Counted from the first letter of the stretch, positions 1 to 13,254 are shown. The stretch: 64,000 nucleotides of DNA from Varroa destructor (GCF_002443255.2 NW_019211459.1:1226000-1289999); one strand, 5' to 3'. Program-made: numbers and translations. Notes: a model not told the origin generated them from the letters alone.

Positions 1-3000
1 AGTTTGACGTCTACTCAAAGGTAAATCAATGAACTACTACCACTGTTTCCATAATCCGTGTGCTCCTTTAAAGCCTAAGTCAAATATACCCATTACTAGT
101 ATATTTTCTCAGTACTATATCAGTACGGTAAATTTTTGTCTCCATTATATATATATATATATATATATATGTACAATATAAATAATGGAAACGTGTACTC
201 GAGGTGTAAAAATGTTCCATCCAGCTAGAGGTCGTTATTAAAGGATGCTCCATATGAAAACGTTGTTCTGATGTAGTTTGGCTGGTATTGAAGGCTAAAC
301 CGTGCAATTTGTTTTGTCGCGTAGATGAATGGTTTGTGTCCCTTCCTCACGTACTCTTTTGACGTACATATAATATCCAATGTGCTTCGCACCACCTGCT
401 AATAGCTATCGTATATATAAATTTATAGATTATGTCATAACGTAGAAGTGGTTCACCTGGGACGCAACATTCATCAGAAACCTCACTGCTAGGGCTACCC
501 ACCTATTTGTATTTGGCCGATGGTAAAAAACTCTCCTTGTCAAGCACGGTGTGAAAATCGCCTGGAAAGCGGCGATTCATCAGACGGTCGGAGAAGTTCC
601 TGCGCCTCCCTCTTTTTCCATGCGAGTGGACTGACACAAACGCATCCTCGTTCCTCTGCATCCTGTCTTACGTCTGCTGTGCATACATCCACGAAATCAT
701 TATCATCATCGATATTTTTCAAGCAAAGGGGTCAGGCAGTGCTAATGTATTAGAACCGCATCTCCATACTTAAAGTTTCGCTATCCTCTCAAATGACTTC
801 TAGCTGTACGCACGATTTAAAGCAGCTGGAGCGAGTGAATACGCTAAATCGCAGAACTTATCACTGTTGATTCGTTTCGCTTGTAATTACTCTTACGAAA
901 CAATCAAGTTCCTACTTACAATTCCAACAAAAGACATACAGAAAGACTTATCTTCAAGGGTATCAAGTGATCACATAGTTTTCACAGAAACATTACATGT
1001 CATGGCGAAAACGCTAAATTATTATTAATGGTCTCTTTAACTTAAAATAATAGAAAACAGTTACAACAATGTCAAGGTCTACTTCCATATTCGTATTCAG
1101 CGATAGTCACTACAAAAATTCACTATCTTCTCCACCCTAATAAACCTATTGCTGTTTTCGCGTACAGGCCGAATTAATGAGTTGCTTTCCTTGTGTCCTC
1201 TTGTGTCTACTTTAGCAATTAACTTAATCCAAACGTCGACCAGTGTTATCGGTTTTTGACCCTTGGCCAAACCTAAAGTGCCTAGAATGTTTCATAGCTT
1301 CCAGTTTTCGAGTCTCCTGAACTGCCTAATACTACTGCTATTAAACAGACACACTTTTGGAATTGTATGCATACGCGAACGAATAGCTCTATCCAAGCGT
1401 TTTTATTATTAGTAGAATAGTCGTAGAGAGAGGCTTGCCAGAGAAAGGGGGACTTAAATCATGGCCAGTTCTCCGAGGACAGCGTACGAGGCCTGCAGCA
1501 AACCAGTCAAAGATGAAAATATACCTTTTGTTCCTTAGCAAAGTTTATATCGAGAGCAAAGGTGGTGGCTGCGGCAAAGTGCGAAAAAAATGGATGTAAG
1601 TGATTGGGTGAGCACTCATAAAATATGTGATGAAAGCCACCGACTTTCAAGGGGTAAGTTGGAGTCACCGTTCCGGACCCGACGGAGCTTATAGGGCCGA
1701 AATCCCTGACCCATTGTCTGATAGCAGTTTACTAGGTTTGTTACACACGATCCATTTCTCCCTTGGGCCCCAAAGTGGGTACGTGTTATATAGCTTGCAG
1801 GGTTGCTATTCCGAATAGGGGTCGCCTTACTTCGCCATCAAAAAGTTACACACATGGCATTAGTTCAAGGACAGAAAGGAACAGCTTATCCATTATTGTG
1901 GAATTACTATAGAGACATATATTATAGCATGAAATATAATGCAACGATAATAACATTGATAATGGTTGTAGTCATAACTATTGTTATCATAATTCATTGA
2001 CACTTACTACACGAGAGTGGGGTGCGTAAATACCACACCTTGTTCAGCCACGATCCGGAATGCGAGTTCCAAAAAACGGATACATCTTTAGCTCCTATTA
2101 ACTCTTAGACAAAACAAATAGTTATAACCGTACGCGAAATGTATCCCAGCTCGTATCATTTTGCCGTACCGTGTTGTAGTTCGACGAGGCTAAAAGATGT
2201 TGACTCTGTCTTGGTTCTCAGGTAATTTTTAACTATCAAGTTAGGGCACTTTTGCCTGGAACGCTCGATGGTTCAAGGCCAAATGGTAGACAAATGCAAT
2301 CTTCAATTTAATGGGACCCTGGTCGATTCTCATGTTTTTCGAACTGGCGCGATAAACGAGAAGTGGAAAAATGCTGCCCATACCAAGCGGGAGGGGCATG
2401 CGTGGCTACGAGGACGAGCGCACACCTCATGCCACCGAGTGCTCTGGGAGAGTAGGAAGCTATAAGGCAGTCCTGCCACGGGAGGCTCGGCCAAGAAAAG
2501 ACCTGGCGCCTATTTCCGTAACTGGCCGCTTTGTGTAATACCCACTGTATACGTACAATCTTCAACTGTTACGTCCTATTGCCAGATGCTTATTTCTCTC
2601 TTGATAATCTCTGCTGGTGAGAGCATCGGAGTTATGATATCTTGCCGGTAATATATTTTTCCGTCTAATCTGATGAGCCCATGGCTTAGAGCTTCGCGAT
2701 AGATTAATCGCAGCTGAACCTATTTTTTATTGGAGAAATTTTTATATTGGGGACTCATGCGCAGGGTTGAAATAGCACCAGTACTCCTCTTTGAGCTTTG
2801 TTGCTCTATCCTAATAAAATCTACGCAGGTTGGGCTTTCAATAGTAACCTAGCTTCGATGACCATATCTACAAGAAATTATAAACAAGAGATTTATAAGC
2901 AACCCGTTCGTGTTTGGTATTCGTGAGCCTTATAACTTGGAAATATAATATCCAGGCTAGCAGCAAACAATGCAAGGAAATGCGTTAGCCTTAAAAACAT

Positions 3001-3167
3001 CTTAAAAAAAATAACTGAGTTGTTCACTGAAAAAGATTACTGAGTTGATAGCTTGTTTGTAAATCAATGTGTGAAATGCGTTCAAACAAGCAATTGACTA
3101 TAATAATTGATACTAGCAGGATGTTTAGCAGGACCGTTTCACCAAAAGGTGTCGCTTTTCATTCCAG
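1..3167. other. No exon recognised; upstream region or intron of the cyclase gene
   Basis: AT-rich sequence with an (AT)n run at 146-170 and a somewhat GC-richer patch near 2230-2560. The preceding cyclase exon, which should end in a FDVWS-like motif in phase 0, was looked for and not found. This stretch is therefore probably a long intron of that gene, with the front half further left. Confidence 0.5.
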
Positions 3168-3230
3168 GACGTCGTACTGGCTAATAAAATGGAATCGGGC
3201 GGTTTACCGGGGCGGGTTCACATTTCCGAG
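3168..3230 (+). CDS. Ac3: Adenylate cyclase exon: end of C1 core
   Basis: A 21-codon exon starting DVVLANKMESGG and ending RVHISE. It follows acceptor tttcattccag and is followed by donor gtaagt. Both borders are phase 0. This is the C1 segment that normally follows the FDVWS motif, whose exon I could not find upstream in the window. Confidence 0.93.
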
Positions 3231-6200
3231 GTAAGTAAATAAATAAAGCGTTAGAAGTCATAGAACCATGTTTTTTCTGACGAGAAAAGCACTTATCGCC
3301 ACTTCTTAACAAGGTCACTTATTTTAATTAATTTTGGATATTCATAAAAGCTGAATGCTTTATTTTTTTTTGAACGCATATCGATTTTGAGCTTTATTTA
3401 AAACTAAACGTCATCTTGTATGTCCTAAAATCCAACTTCCCATTGAATATTCGTTATTAATATTTACTAAAAAGCCGTAACTTTGGCCACGCACAGCCAC
3501 GTACCTATCATTCAAATCGTTCTTTGGCAGTTACTCGTGTACTGCCAAATGGTTCTACAAAAATTTACACTACTTATAATTACTTACGTACGTAAATGTG
3601 TTAAAAAGGCTTTACACCCGCTGCTGCCACTAAGCACTGCTTTGAGCGTGAAAGAGATCGTGCGCGCGTGCCGGCCCGCATGTGGACCGTGATTTTTATC
3701 ACGGATTTTTAAGTTCACGCACTCCCGGTATCGTTCCACTGCCAAGGGAATTAGGTGAATTATACTGGACGTCACCTGGTAGAATCGACGTATTTTTGAA
3801 CGAACGCAGCAGTTGGAGAATAAGAACCTTAATTCTCAAACGTAGCAACGAGTTAGGATTTCTAAAAGGAAAGAAACTGCCAAATGACCACAGGCCTTCG
3901 CATACATGTGATCTATGTAGCAGGACCTTCAATTGACAATGTACTTTTATTTATATTCGACAGGCAACTCTCAAGTTCCTGCATGATGAATTCGAGGTGA
4001 CGAATGCGGATGGGGCTTCCCGAGAGGAAGCTATCCGTCTGGCCGGTATAAAAACTTTTTTCATCGTGAAAGTGATTAAACCGGTAAGTATCACGAAGGA
4101 TGCGACTGGTTCTTGGGGTTATTCTCTGTGCCACGGCACTGATAAACGATGACGCCTTCTAAATGGTAGAGCATACATGAAAGAGAAATGACGCACGGAA
4201 CACAACATACTAAACGCAGGAAATTACAGCATCTACCTAGAGCGAGTGTCAACTCGAGACGATCCTTATACGTTTTGTTACCAAAAGCAAATTACTGGAA
4301 ACTATCATCGCAAATAAGTATTGCCTATTTATTGAGTCCAGGATTGCGGTAAGTACAATGGGGGAACTTCACGCCGTACAAGTTACTTTACAGAAGCATA
4401 TACCTGCTGATTTTAGAGGAAAGAAACAACTGTACTGAAGAAAAGCGTTGGGGACTGCCTATCAATCAACATCTTTTCCTGCTTGCGACGTTTACATTCG
4501 ACAACTTGGTCACCCGAGAACTTTCGAATGATCCTAAAGAAGTATTTGCCTCTTAACATTTTTGTCTGCAACAGATTGCGAGTGTCAGCACATATGTATA
4601 TATACTGTTTTACATACTATTCATACACATTTATTATCATTTTTATATGACTATCCATATCAATACACAAATGTCTCATTTGCTATTTACTTATACTAGA
4701 TATGACGATATTAATTGGTTGGTTTATTCAAAATCTAGTCCCATACACAATTACTTTCTTCTTCCCAGTACGTGCGTAACTTTGTCCAACGAATCCATTG
4801 CTTTTGGTTGTTATAGTATCCTGAAGGAACACTTGATAATCCAGCGCTGACGGACAGAGGTGGTGATCATGGTACCACAAAATCCGATGTAAGTACAAAC
4901 GTGGTACCAATGGAGGCGTCAACTGGCGGGGGCGCTGAGTATCGAACTCGCCTTCAAAGCGAGCTTCTAGCGCGTGATACAGGAGCGCAACTGGCGCGGT
5001 CAGTGCACCCATTGACATTGGCGTTCCGTGACACCGATCTCGAGCGCCAATATACGACGGTCAACGATTCGTCGAATTGCGTCAGTCTAGCTGCTTTTCC
5101 ACTTGTAACACTTTGCAATGGAATTGTCTTCCTCATCTTATTTGACAAGTAAGTCCATCATCACACCTCAGATACAACATACATTCACATAGTTTGTGGG
5201 AAAAATATAGCGTTCGCATAAGAATGTATGCAAACTTGCATAGCGAAACCGAGAATTATTTACTCTCTCTCTCTCCATCTCTCTCTATATATACATAGGA
5301 CAATCGTTCGTCCATAAACTAACATGATGGCTTCAATTTGTTTTGATTCGTGACCAATGACGCAGCTCTCCCGTATCCTATACATTGTATGCGGGTGGGC
5401 TTGTCGTTCTAACCGTACTTACAGGTCTCTGCGTCACCCCGCTCTTAGTCAAATCGGCGCCGAAGACCGTCACGGCGATGTCATCCGCTGTCCGAGCGAA
5501 ATCGTCGGCACGATTCGTCATCGTGCTGGTCATTGTACTTCTCTGGACGGTTTTACATGTTGCAACAATAGTATGTAATAATGCTTTTCACTGACTTGCA
5601 GAAGAAAGAATACATAGTTGTACAGACACGTTTCAGTGTACCGGACATACCAGATTTTTTCCATTTGTTTTTCGCTATATCAGAGCTAAGTAATAGTGTC
5701 AGAAAGTAATATAGACATCAATAGCTTAATTCAACAAAGTGGATGCGTCATAATATGTTGATTTTTGTTATATACGAACAGAGTTATTTCATGTTAAAGA
5801 AAGAGGAACCTCTTATTTTCAACTTGACCCAATGTGGATGGGAGAAAAACGATACTGCTCGCGTTAAATTTACCCATGATCCAATCGGGTTAATGTTACG
5901 ATTGCCTATTACAGGTAATAGCTGGCTGTCAAACAAACTCACCGGACATGGACATGTCTACACCATCGGGCGGAAACAGCAGCCCTAAGCCAACAGAAGC
6001 CGCATGGCAGTCTCCAGTAGTGCGATTTCCAGCTTACGCGACGCAGATGGTTATTACTGGCTTAGCGGCCGTTACCCTCCTCACACACGTGAGCTACCTC
6101 GTCAAATTGCTGCTTGTATCAGCAATTGTATTAGCCCAGTGTCTACTGAACCTGACTTCGCTGAGCGCATCATTCGAGGCATTTGACAATCGCGCGTATG

Positions 6201-7180
6201 GCTCAAACAGCGCGCTGCTTTCAATGTCGTCGAATGCCGCTGGTGGAATCACAGTACCGCCAGACAGTTTGGGTTTTACAACATCTGAGGCAAATGAGGG
6301 CAGTACAGGCGCTTTTGACATAGCTATTGGACATGGTGGCCTCCTGTCCGTGTATCTGGTGGCGGTCGGTGTTTCTTTGGTCATCTGTTGCCGCCAGCTG
6401 GAGTACACGACACGACGCCTTTTCCTCTGGAGACGTGAGGTGGACACGCAGAAGCAGCGCGTGGCTGACATGCGACAAAAAAACGAAGCGCTAATCTACA
6501 ATATCCTACCGCCTCACGTCGCTAAACATTTCCTCGGGACACGCAAAGCTGATGAGGAACTCTATTCGAAAAGTTATGAAGCCGTCGGCGTTCTATTTGC
6601 AGCAATGCCGAACTTCAGTGATTTTTATACAGAAGATGATGTCAACAATCAGGGCCTAGAATGTCTACGATTCCTTAATGAGGTTATTAGCGATTTCGAT
6701 GCCCTGCTAGAACAGCCGCGCTTCCGTGGCATCTACAAAATTAAGACAATTGGTTCGACATATATGGCGGCCAGTGGGTTGTACGGCTCGGATGAGGGTG
6801 CTGAGACCGGATGGGAACACCTAGCCCGCCTCACCGAGTTTGCACTTGCTCTCAAAGACACATTGAATACAATTAACAAGGAAAGTTTCAACAACTTCGT
6901 TCTTAAGATGGGTATTAACCAAGGGCCGATTACAGCCGGTGTCATTGGTGCTAGGAAGCCCCACTTCGACATATGGGGTAACACCGTCAACGTCGCATCC
7001 CGTATGGAATCGACAGGCAAAGCCGGCTATATCCAAGTTGTCAAAGAAACAAAGGCGATCCTTGAGACGTTTGGCTTCGAGTTTGAGCAGCGAGGTCTGG
7101 TTACAGTCAAAGGCAAAGGCCAGCTTATGACGTACTACCTCATAGGGCGTAATAGCGCAAAAGCTACGGCTAAGAGCTAA
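3168..7180 (+). CDS. Ac3: Transmembrane adenylate cyclase, type 3-like, 3' part (5 exons)
   Basis: Class III membrane adenylate cyclase, converting ATP to cAMP at the cytoplasmic face of the plasma membrane, normally under G-protein control. Exons 3168-3230, 3964-4083, 4817-5148, 5366-5570 and 5915-7180 join in one frame (1,986 nt, 661 residues plus TAA). In order they encode the end of C1 (DVVLANKMESGG, GRVHIS), a short cytoplasmic linker, six hydrophobic helices (TM7-12) and a complete C2 domain. C2 keeps the adenine-selecting Lys (KIKTIGSTYMAASG) and Asp (HFDIWG), the NTVNVASRM Asn/Arg pair, and the Lys in VKGKGQLMTYYL, so it should be catalytically competent with C1. The segments NFSDFYTEDDVNNQGLECLR and FALALKDTLNTINKESFNNF resemble the AC3 class more than AC5/6 or AC8 from memory. 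All introns are GT-AG. The front of the gene (N-terminus, TM1-6, most of C1) is not seen. ATTAAA at 7229-7234 may be the poly(A) signal. Cyclase identity is certain; the subtype is less so. Confidence 0.95.
3964..4083 (+). CDS. Ac3: Adenylate cyclase exon: C-terminal edge of C1
   Basis: A 40-codon, phase 0/0 exon beginning ATLKFLHDEFEV and ending GIKTFFIVKVIKP. It matches the conserved end of C1, where cyclases have a 'TL..L...YEVE...R...L...I.TYFI' pattern. Acceptor is attcgacag and donor is gtaagt. Confidence 0.93.
4817..5148 (+). CDS. Ac3: Adenylate cyclase exon: C1b linker and TM7
   Basis: Starts phase 0 after ttggttgttatag and ends phase 2 at donor gtaagt (5149). It carries a hydrophilic linker, then VHPLTLAFRDTDLERQYTT, the usual entry to the second membrane block, and helix TM7 (AAFPLVTLCNGIVFLILF). 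Splicing directly from 4083 keeps frame, giving a linker of roughly 90 residues between C1 and TM7. I saw no convincing extra exon between 4084 and 4816. The exact 5' border is less certain than the 3' border. Confidence 0.85.
5263..5294. repeat. (CT)n/(TA)n microsatellite in a cyclase intron
   Basis: CT dinucleotide run passing into a short TA run, within the 217-nt intron between the TM7 and TM8 exons. Confidence 0.8.
5366..5570 (+). CDS. Ac3: Adenylate cyclase exon: TM8 and TM9
   Basis: Follows acceptor gacgcag; its first base completes an Asn codon begun in the previous exon. Encodes TM8 (AGGLVVLTVLTGLCVTPLLV), a short basic loop with KSSAR, and TM9 (FVIVLVIVLLWTVLHVATI). Ends phase 0 at donor gtatgt. 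The loop and helix lengths fit the second membrane block of mammalian-type cyclases. Confidence 0.9.
5915..7180 (+). CDS. Ac3: Adenylate cyclase last coding exon: TM10-12 and C2 catalytic domain
   Basis: A 1,266-nt terminal exon after acceptor cctattacag, phase 0. It encodes an extracytoplasmic segment with a possible N-glycosylation site (GGNSSP), helices TM10 to TM12 with a Ser/Gly-rich loop before TM12, a juxtamembrane signalling helix (NEALIYNILPPHVAKHFL, about 6481-6534) and the full C2 domain. The ATP-site motifs lie near 6736-6777 (KIKTIGSTYM), 6964-7005 (FDIWGNTVNVASRM) and 7107-7142 (VKGKGQLMTYYL). The protein ends 12 residues after YLIGR, a short tail for the family. The stop is TAA at 7178-7180. 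Confidence 0.96.
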   Translation, partial: VIAGCQTNSPDMDMSTPSGGNSSPKPTEAAWQSPVVRFPAYATQMVITGLAAVTLLTHVSYLVKLLLVSAIVLAQCLLNLTSLSASFEAFDNRAYGSNSALLSMSSNAAGGITVPPDSLGFTTSEANEGSTGAFDIAIGHGGLLSVYLVAVGVSLVICCRQLEYTTRRLFLWRREVDTQKQRVADMRQKNEALIYNILPPHVAKHFLGTRKADEELYSKSYEAVGVLFAAMPNFSDFYTEDDVNNQGLECLRFLNEVISDFDALLEQPRFRGIYKIKTIGSTYMAASGLYGSDEGAETGWEHLARLTEFALALKDTLNTINKESFNNFVLKMGINQGPITAGVIGARKPHFDIWGNTVNVASRMESTGKAGYIQVVKETKAILETFGFEFEQRGLVTVKGKGQLMTYYLIGRNSAKATAKS

Positions 7181-7228
7181 GGAGATCACAGAGTTTTCCT
7201 ATTCACCAGCTCCCATAACATGAGACAG

Positions 7229-7234
7229 ATTAAA
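7229..7234 (+). terminator. Candidate poly(A) signal of the cyclase gene (ATTAAA)
   Basis: The common variant hexamer ATTAAA lies 49 nt after the cyclase stop codon. The next canonical AATAAA on this strand that I noticed is at 8330-8335, over 1.1 kb downstream. Which one is used cannot be decided from sequence. Confidence 0.35.
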
Positions 7235-10200
7235 TCCTATAACAAAATAACAGATGGCGCATATTCAACTAACATGAGCGGAGCATTGCCATTTTATGAG
7301 AATCCCCTACGATGGGCAGCGTGTCGCGCAGACGTCGAAGCCGCTCTCAACCGTTATAACTCTTTAAACTTGTATCGTTCCACTTATCCTAATACAATAA
7401 TTCTGCATCTTCAAATAAGTACTGTAAGATGGGATGTTGTAAATGAATGCGCAGGTTCTGTTTACGGATCAAATGTATTCTAACCTTCAATTTCAATACC
7501 AAGTCAATGAGGCGTAAGAAGAATACATACTTCTGCGTTAACGCTCTAAGGTAAAGACAGCATTCCGTATGCTGATATCCGCATGCTAGTGTAATCGTTG
7601 GCCATCTTTTGTTGCCGCACGTATAGAGGCTTCTACAGTAAGGGAATCTTCTAACTTTAAGCCATTTTCAAATAGCTAACCAATCTGTTTCGCATAACAA
7701 TCGGGGGGATCGTACGCAACCACCGCATGGTCAACGGCACAAGCCGCGTTAATGTCTAATCATTGCTCTGAAGAAAGTGAACTGCGATTCCCCCTAAATT
7801 TAACACGTAACCGAAGATTTGCATGATATATCCTAACTAGGTTGCTGAAGCACAATGAGTAGGCAATATTCTTTGTTTTCGTCTGCTAGCCGACAGACGA
7901 CGCTCATATTATCCTCTGATAGACTTTTACATAATGCAAACAACCGCAAATTAATAGTAATTTGCAAACGACGTGGACAATATTGTTTTAGGTAGCACCT
8001 GTCACTAAGTGTTTAACGAAGAAAAAACCAAATTTAACATCTACAATGATGCAGGGTAGGCATTAAGAGGAGCCCCTGCCTGTTTTACCATTAGTGTAAT
8101 AGAAAACCGCAAAATCCACCTAGGCAAATATTAAAATAGAAGGCATTTTCAGTTTAGTTTTGTCTATTTGCGAGCTGAGACAAAATAGATACAATATAGG
8201 TAAAGGGGCAGAGTACGAATTTTCGTTGGGAAGTTGCAATATGACCGATGGCTTGCCGTTCTCCCCGTATTGGCTCGCAATACAACATAACAATATAATA
8301 ACAATAACATAACGAAAAAACGATACGTTAATAAATCTAAACGGTCGTAACGATGGTGGAAAGGCAGGCTGAAGTGGCGAACCATTGTGGCTGCTATTAG
8401 ATCATCCGATACATTTTACCCATGGGCCGCTGAAAAGAAATTATGCTGTTTGGTAAAAAAGAAAAAAAAAAGACTTGTTTCGTGGTACTTCCACGATATC
8501 CAGATCGTTACTTGCTCTTGACGGGCTAGACTGCGAAAGAAGTTGGTTGCGTAATGTCCGTCGTCATTGAAAGGATATATAGGTAGACTGGTGTTTTTCA
8601 TAGGCTAGTCTGGGCTTTATTTCGGAGACAACAATTAAACATCGTCGTGAAAATTTCGACGGTAAAAACAGAATGACACAAGAAGCTAAACAGTAGGCCC
8701 CGAACACACATAAACAGACGTTCCTGAAGTAGGGGAAATATTGTGTCCTTTTTGTCCTCCCTCACAAGCCTTGAATGTGATTGTATTATACAGGAGTAAC
8801 AACAGAAATGACGACGAAGATTATAACGATAACATACTGCATAATGCTAATCTAATAAGGATTACGAAAAAAATGAATACAGATATCACAAATGCAATGC
8901 TTCTCTTTCTAAAACGAGCAGGAGGTCTATAAATTTAGCGAAACAGTATCAACTGACTCACTCGGTTAGGAAGTGGCACGATGAATGGGAATTTAGGTTA
9001 AATACTACCAAGTTCGTCCAACCCTGTCTAGGCGTCCGCCAGCAAGAGATTACGCCCGCTGGACACAACAAGATATAAGGACACAGCTGTCTATAAATAC
9101 GTTACTGAAATTGTTGAAGGAAATGACCATGATTACATATTCCGAGAGCAATCCAAGAGGCTGAATTGCCAATAGCGATAAATATGATAGATACTAATGA
9201 AAATGATAGGCATAATAATGATGTTAAGAAGCAAATGAGTACCAATGAAGATACGTATGAAGCAAACATAGACGAATGATACACCCACAGTCACGGTACA
9301 TATATAAGCATATGATACAGTAGAGTAGACATATAGCTGTGAAAAGATTTCGAAGCTGGACAGGCACATGAGCCCAGCGTCCGCACCCAGTGCTAAAACC
9401 GGGTCGATATATATGTAATCCAACCAAATGCGACTAATGGTCACTGTAAACGGGTCTTGACCTGTGGGCATAGGTATGTGTAGAACGTAATAGCGTCAAA
9501 ACAATATACCTATATGAAACATACGACCGATGGACGCAGCGATATTTATAACATGCATAGGTACGGCATAAATACTGTTGAGTAAGCAGAAAAATAGGGC
9601 CTCTCCATGGAACCGTTGTAATACATATGTATCGTTCAAGCGGATGTCAAAAGGCCATGAACAATAGTGTCACCCCTTTCACACGGCACGCTTATAATGT
9701 TCCCGTAAGAAAAGAAATTGAGAAAACTAGAGCAGAAATAAGATTCATGATAATAAGACGAATACCGTTGTAGTAACAATAATTATCTTAAAATGATTCA
9801 ACATTGCTATTAGTGACAGGAAGTTTTAAAGATAGCCAAAAAATACTCAATACTTCGAGCCGTATCCGAGCAGATCATCACCACGTAATAACGATTATAA
9901 TAAATTGGCGAAAAGATAAAATAGTACATGGTAGATCGGAAAGTTCGAGCTTATGCAAAAGGTACGTATACAGGATTGAACAAAGCCAGAAGGGACTGAT
10001 GGTGATGATTGTGTTGGGGTCGTTTCCGCCTCTGCGGCTCACGCATGACTTCGTTTTAGATAGTAGACGTATGACGCACTGATGCAGACGCACTAGACAA
10101 GCCGTTGACTATCGGAATACTCGACGCTGCGATATGTCGTCTTTTAGTGCAATTAGGCCATTGGAATACTGACGACCTACTAGTAGTTTCAGTGGGAAGC

Positions 10201-13200
10201 AACGATTCTATATCTCTGTAGACAGCTATTGTTGGTAACAACTCGCAGCACCGAGGATAGAATAACATTTATAATTACTGTGACGATCGATTATAATTAT
10301 AGCTATCCAAAGTCAATTAGGAGGCCCATCCATCAAATGGCCCTTTCCGAAGGCGTTCGTAACCTCGCGTGGTGTGATTGGGCGCACAACACTGCTTTAT
10401 CGGAGCTCCATGGGAGCGATAACGACAAACATAACAGCAGACGTATTATCGACGCTTGACGTAATCGCCGTTTAACGCAAGCATAGACACTTCGTCAGGA
10501 ACATTTCGGGAAGCACCGACAAGATATAGCCACGCTGAGAATTAGAGCGGGTTCAATTGTCTATCATGAAGACTATACGAGTTAACTTGACACGCATTTG
10601 CCACTCGATGTTATCCGTACCCATATATTAATTAGTTAGCATCATCTTCTCGTTCGCAAGAGAAGAAGCAAGGACGAAATTCTTGAAAATTGTCTAGCTC
10701 CCTTAATTAGACCTATTCAGACTTGACTTGACGTTTGCTCTATGTCATGTATGAACAGACTGTTCATATACGTAATTAGTCTTGTTCACAATAATCGTCA
10801 TAAAAAAATATAAACAAAAATAATTGATGATTAGTGCCGTTACAATTACACCGTTCAATTAACAGAGCATTCAGTCACGCCATACAGCCTGTAAATACCC
10901 TGTAAAATACTTTAAGCAAAAACAGAGACGCAACGCCACCACGACGACAAAAATGAGCAAGAGACAAATAAACTTGGTTGTTATGTTAACCCTTAAAGAT
11001 GTAATAACGTTGTCATTTGGGAACACTGAAAAAACAAAGAGCCAAAACTTTATCTCAGTGGAAGCCATGTTATATTTAGTTAACGCCCGTTTCAGGTTCA
11101 GCTACATCTGCGACATTTTACTGAATTCAATTAAATCTGCAATGATCTGTTCGATGTAGGCAGTCACGGTGCTATTTTTCGCGTACTAACCATCCAGTGT
11201 CATCGGCTACCGTTTTGCTGGCATCAAGCAATTAACGGCCAGCTGCTACACTGACGTATAAAGTTCCGGTTCGATAATTAGGTTACGGCAGGCTCCGAAT
11301 TGAAGGGAAAACTTATTTGAAGTCGAGAAAAACCTTTGAATGTTTCGGCAGTACGCAAAACCACGAGTGTTCGCCTCTTAAAACACGTTCTTTATCATTA
11401 TGAGTCACTGTAATACCGCTGCCGGCTAGAAAAGCTTTGGCCCGATTCATTAAGATAGAAGGCGACAGATCTCTTTATCAATAGCATTTGCTCTATTGCC
11501 ATTGACTATCGTGTCGATAAAAATAACCTTAGCGAACATATTTTTATTTTTGTATGGACAACATGGAATATGATTGTATCATGAGGCAGGGTTAAGTGCT
11601 TGTCTGAAGTCTGTAAGACAAGCAGCAGACAAGGAACAGGTTGTACGACAGTTACTCTAATAGTTAAGGATATAAATATTAGCCTGTATCAACATAATTT
11701 CTTCCGATAACTTTAAAACGATCCGTCTAGATGACGCTGCAAACATCCGCGCGCGTAGGATCGGCACTCTTAAATCATACAATACAATTTTAACTCAATT
11801 CTTAGGCTTATGCTTCCGAATGCTCGTCCGAATAGTCCGTCTGATTTCGCGGACGTACGTTCTCTAGCCCGACCAATCCTCGGAGCTATGACGGATATTA
11901 CAGACGTAGTATTCGTCAGTTTGCTCACTTTTTATGTTACTGCTCTCTATTCCATCTATTAACCCGTTGCATAGTAGGCCGATATGAGGTGTGGGCGAAT
12001 CTGCTATGGAACAGCACTTGAACAAACAGCACATGTTGTTTAGTTTCTATTATTAGTGTTTTATCGCTGCATCTTATCAACAGCGATAAGATGAAAATCT
12101 TTCGATTACGAGAAAATTGGTTGGTAGTGGCTGGTGGTCGATAGATAGTGTCGGATGCTAACGAATATTAGGCAAATCTGCCGTACGCACTGATCCGGTA
12201 GTTTCAAAGTTAAGTAGAATTTTTACTCAGAACTAATGCTGATCCAGATATTTCATTGTCGGGCCTTCTTTGCTGATTGATTATACTTAAGATTTCTGAA
12301 ACTTGCTGGACTTGTCCGAGGCTGGGCTCGTAGTTAGATCGAGCTTAGGACAGCGGCCTCTACACACATTTTTCACCGAAGAACCGATTGTATCGCTATG
12401 AGATCCTGCATTCACAAGCAGTTAGTTCTCCACATAACGGAAGCGTATATAACGTGGCGGACGACGTCGTCCAGAAGAACAGAGGAGAACAAGGACAATG
12501 ACGAGGGATATTCCCGTCCTTTGTTGTCATCTAAAGGCAAATTGCGTTCTAAAACGAGCGGACAAAGGCCTTCTGAAGTGTGGACTGTGCACGACGGATA
12601 ATCAAACTGCGGTTGGGTTTTGACGGAAACTCTGATGAACATTGTTAGTAAGATACCCCTTTTTATGCTCTGTCCGTTGTGTGACTAGTATTTATGGCCG
12701 CTGCATTTAGAATCGCATTACGAAAGGCACCGCCTCGCGATTTAGTACAACGAAGACAGAAATTAAGTGAGGATAGAAAACGATTTTCAACGAACGTATT
12801 TTTAAGGACTTTTCTACCTCTTTAACGGTTTTAGTTACTTTCAAGGTCGTAACAAGTAAACATACCGACGTCGTTGTCTAAAAAAAAAGTGGAGCAGTAT
12901 TTTTTTGTGACCGATTCGGTTAGTCAACAGGACCTGATTCTTCGAACGAACTGCAGCGAATAGGCACATCCTGAAGGTGTAATTTGAGTTTTTCGGTTTG
13001 AATAGATGATCATCGTAACTATTTAAGTTTGAATTAGGTTGGCTGAAAATTATGATTTCTCATAGACTCTTGTGAAGTTTTGCTGGTCAGTGAGTTGTTT
13101 TAAGAATGGCTCACAACCAGTCACCCATAATGTGCAGCTTTCTCGAAAACGAAAAGCATATCGATCTATGCAAAAAAGAAAAAAAAAACCTAAAAGAGCT

Positions 13201-13248
13201 CACAAAGTAGCTACGGTATTCCTTGATATAAAGATATTATTAAGTATC
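7235..13248. other. Non-coding interval after the cyclase gene
   Basis: About 6 kb of unique-looking, AT-rich DNA. Open frames here are short and mostly AT-driven. No domain, splice-consistent exon pair or RNA gene was recognised. Confidence 0.55.
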
Positions 13249-13254
13249 TTTATT
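13249..13254 (-). terminator. Poly(A) signal AATAAA of the unidentified - strand exon
   Basis: TTTATT on the + strand, so AATAAA on the - strand, about 102 nt past the TAG that ends the 13356-13560 exon. Confidence 0.4.

Noticed and set aside
3682..3936. Frame ending in HTCDLCSRTFN, like half a C2H2 zinc finger
   Set aside because: No second half or His pair follows, the frame stops at once, and it lies in a cyclase intron. Probably chance.
4345..4354. Possible micro-exon between tccag and gtaagt in the cyclase gene
   Set aside because: It would be only about 7 nt and would break the frame between 4083 and 4817.
9133..9471. 112-codon hydrophobic frame on the - strand
   Set aside because: Composition follows AT-rich DNA (Ile/Tyr/Phe-rich), with no splice signals, motif or poly(A) support.
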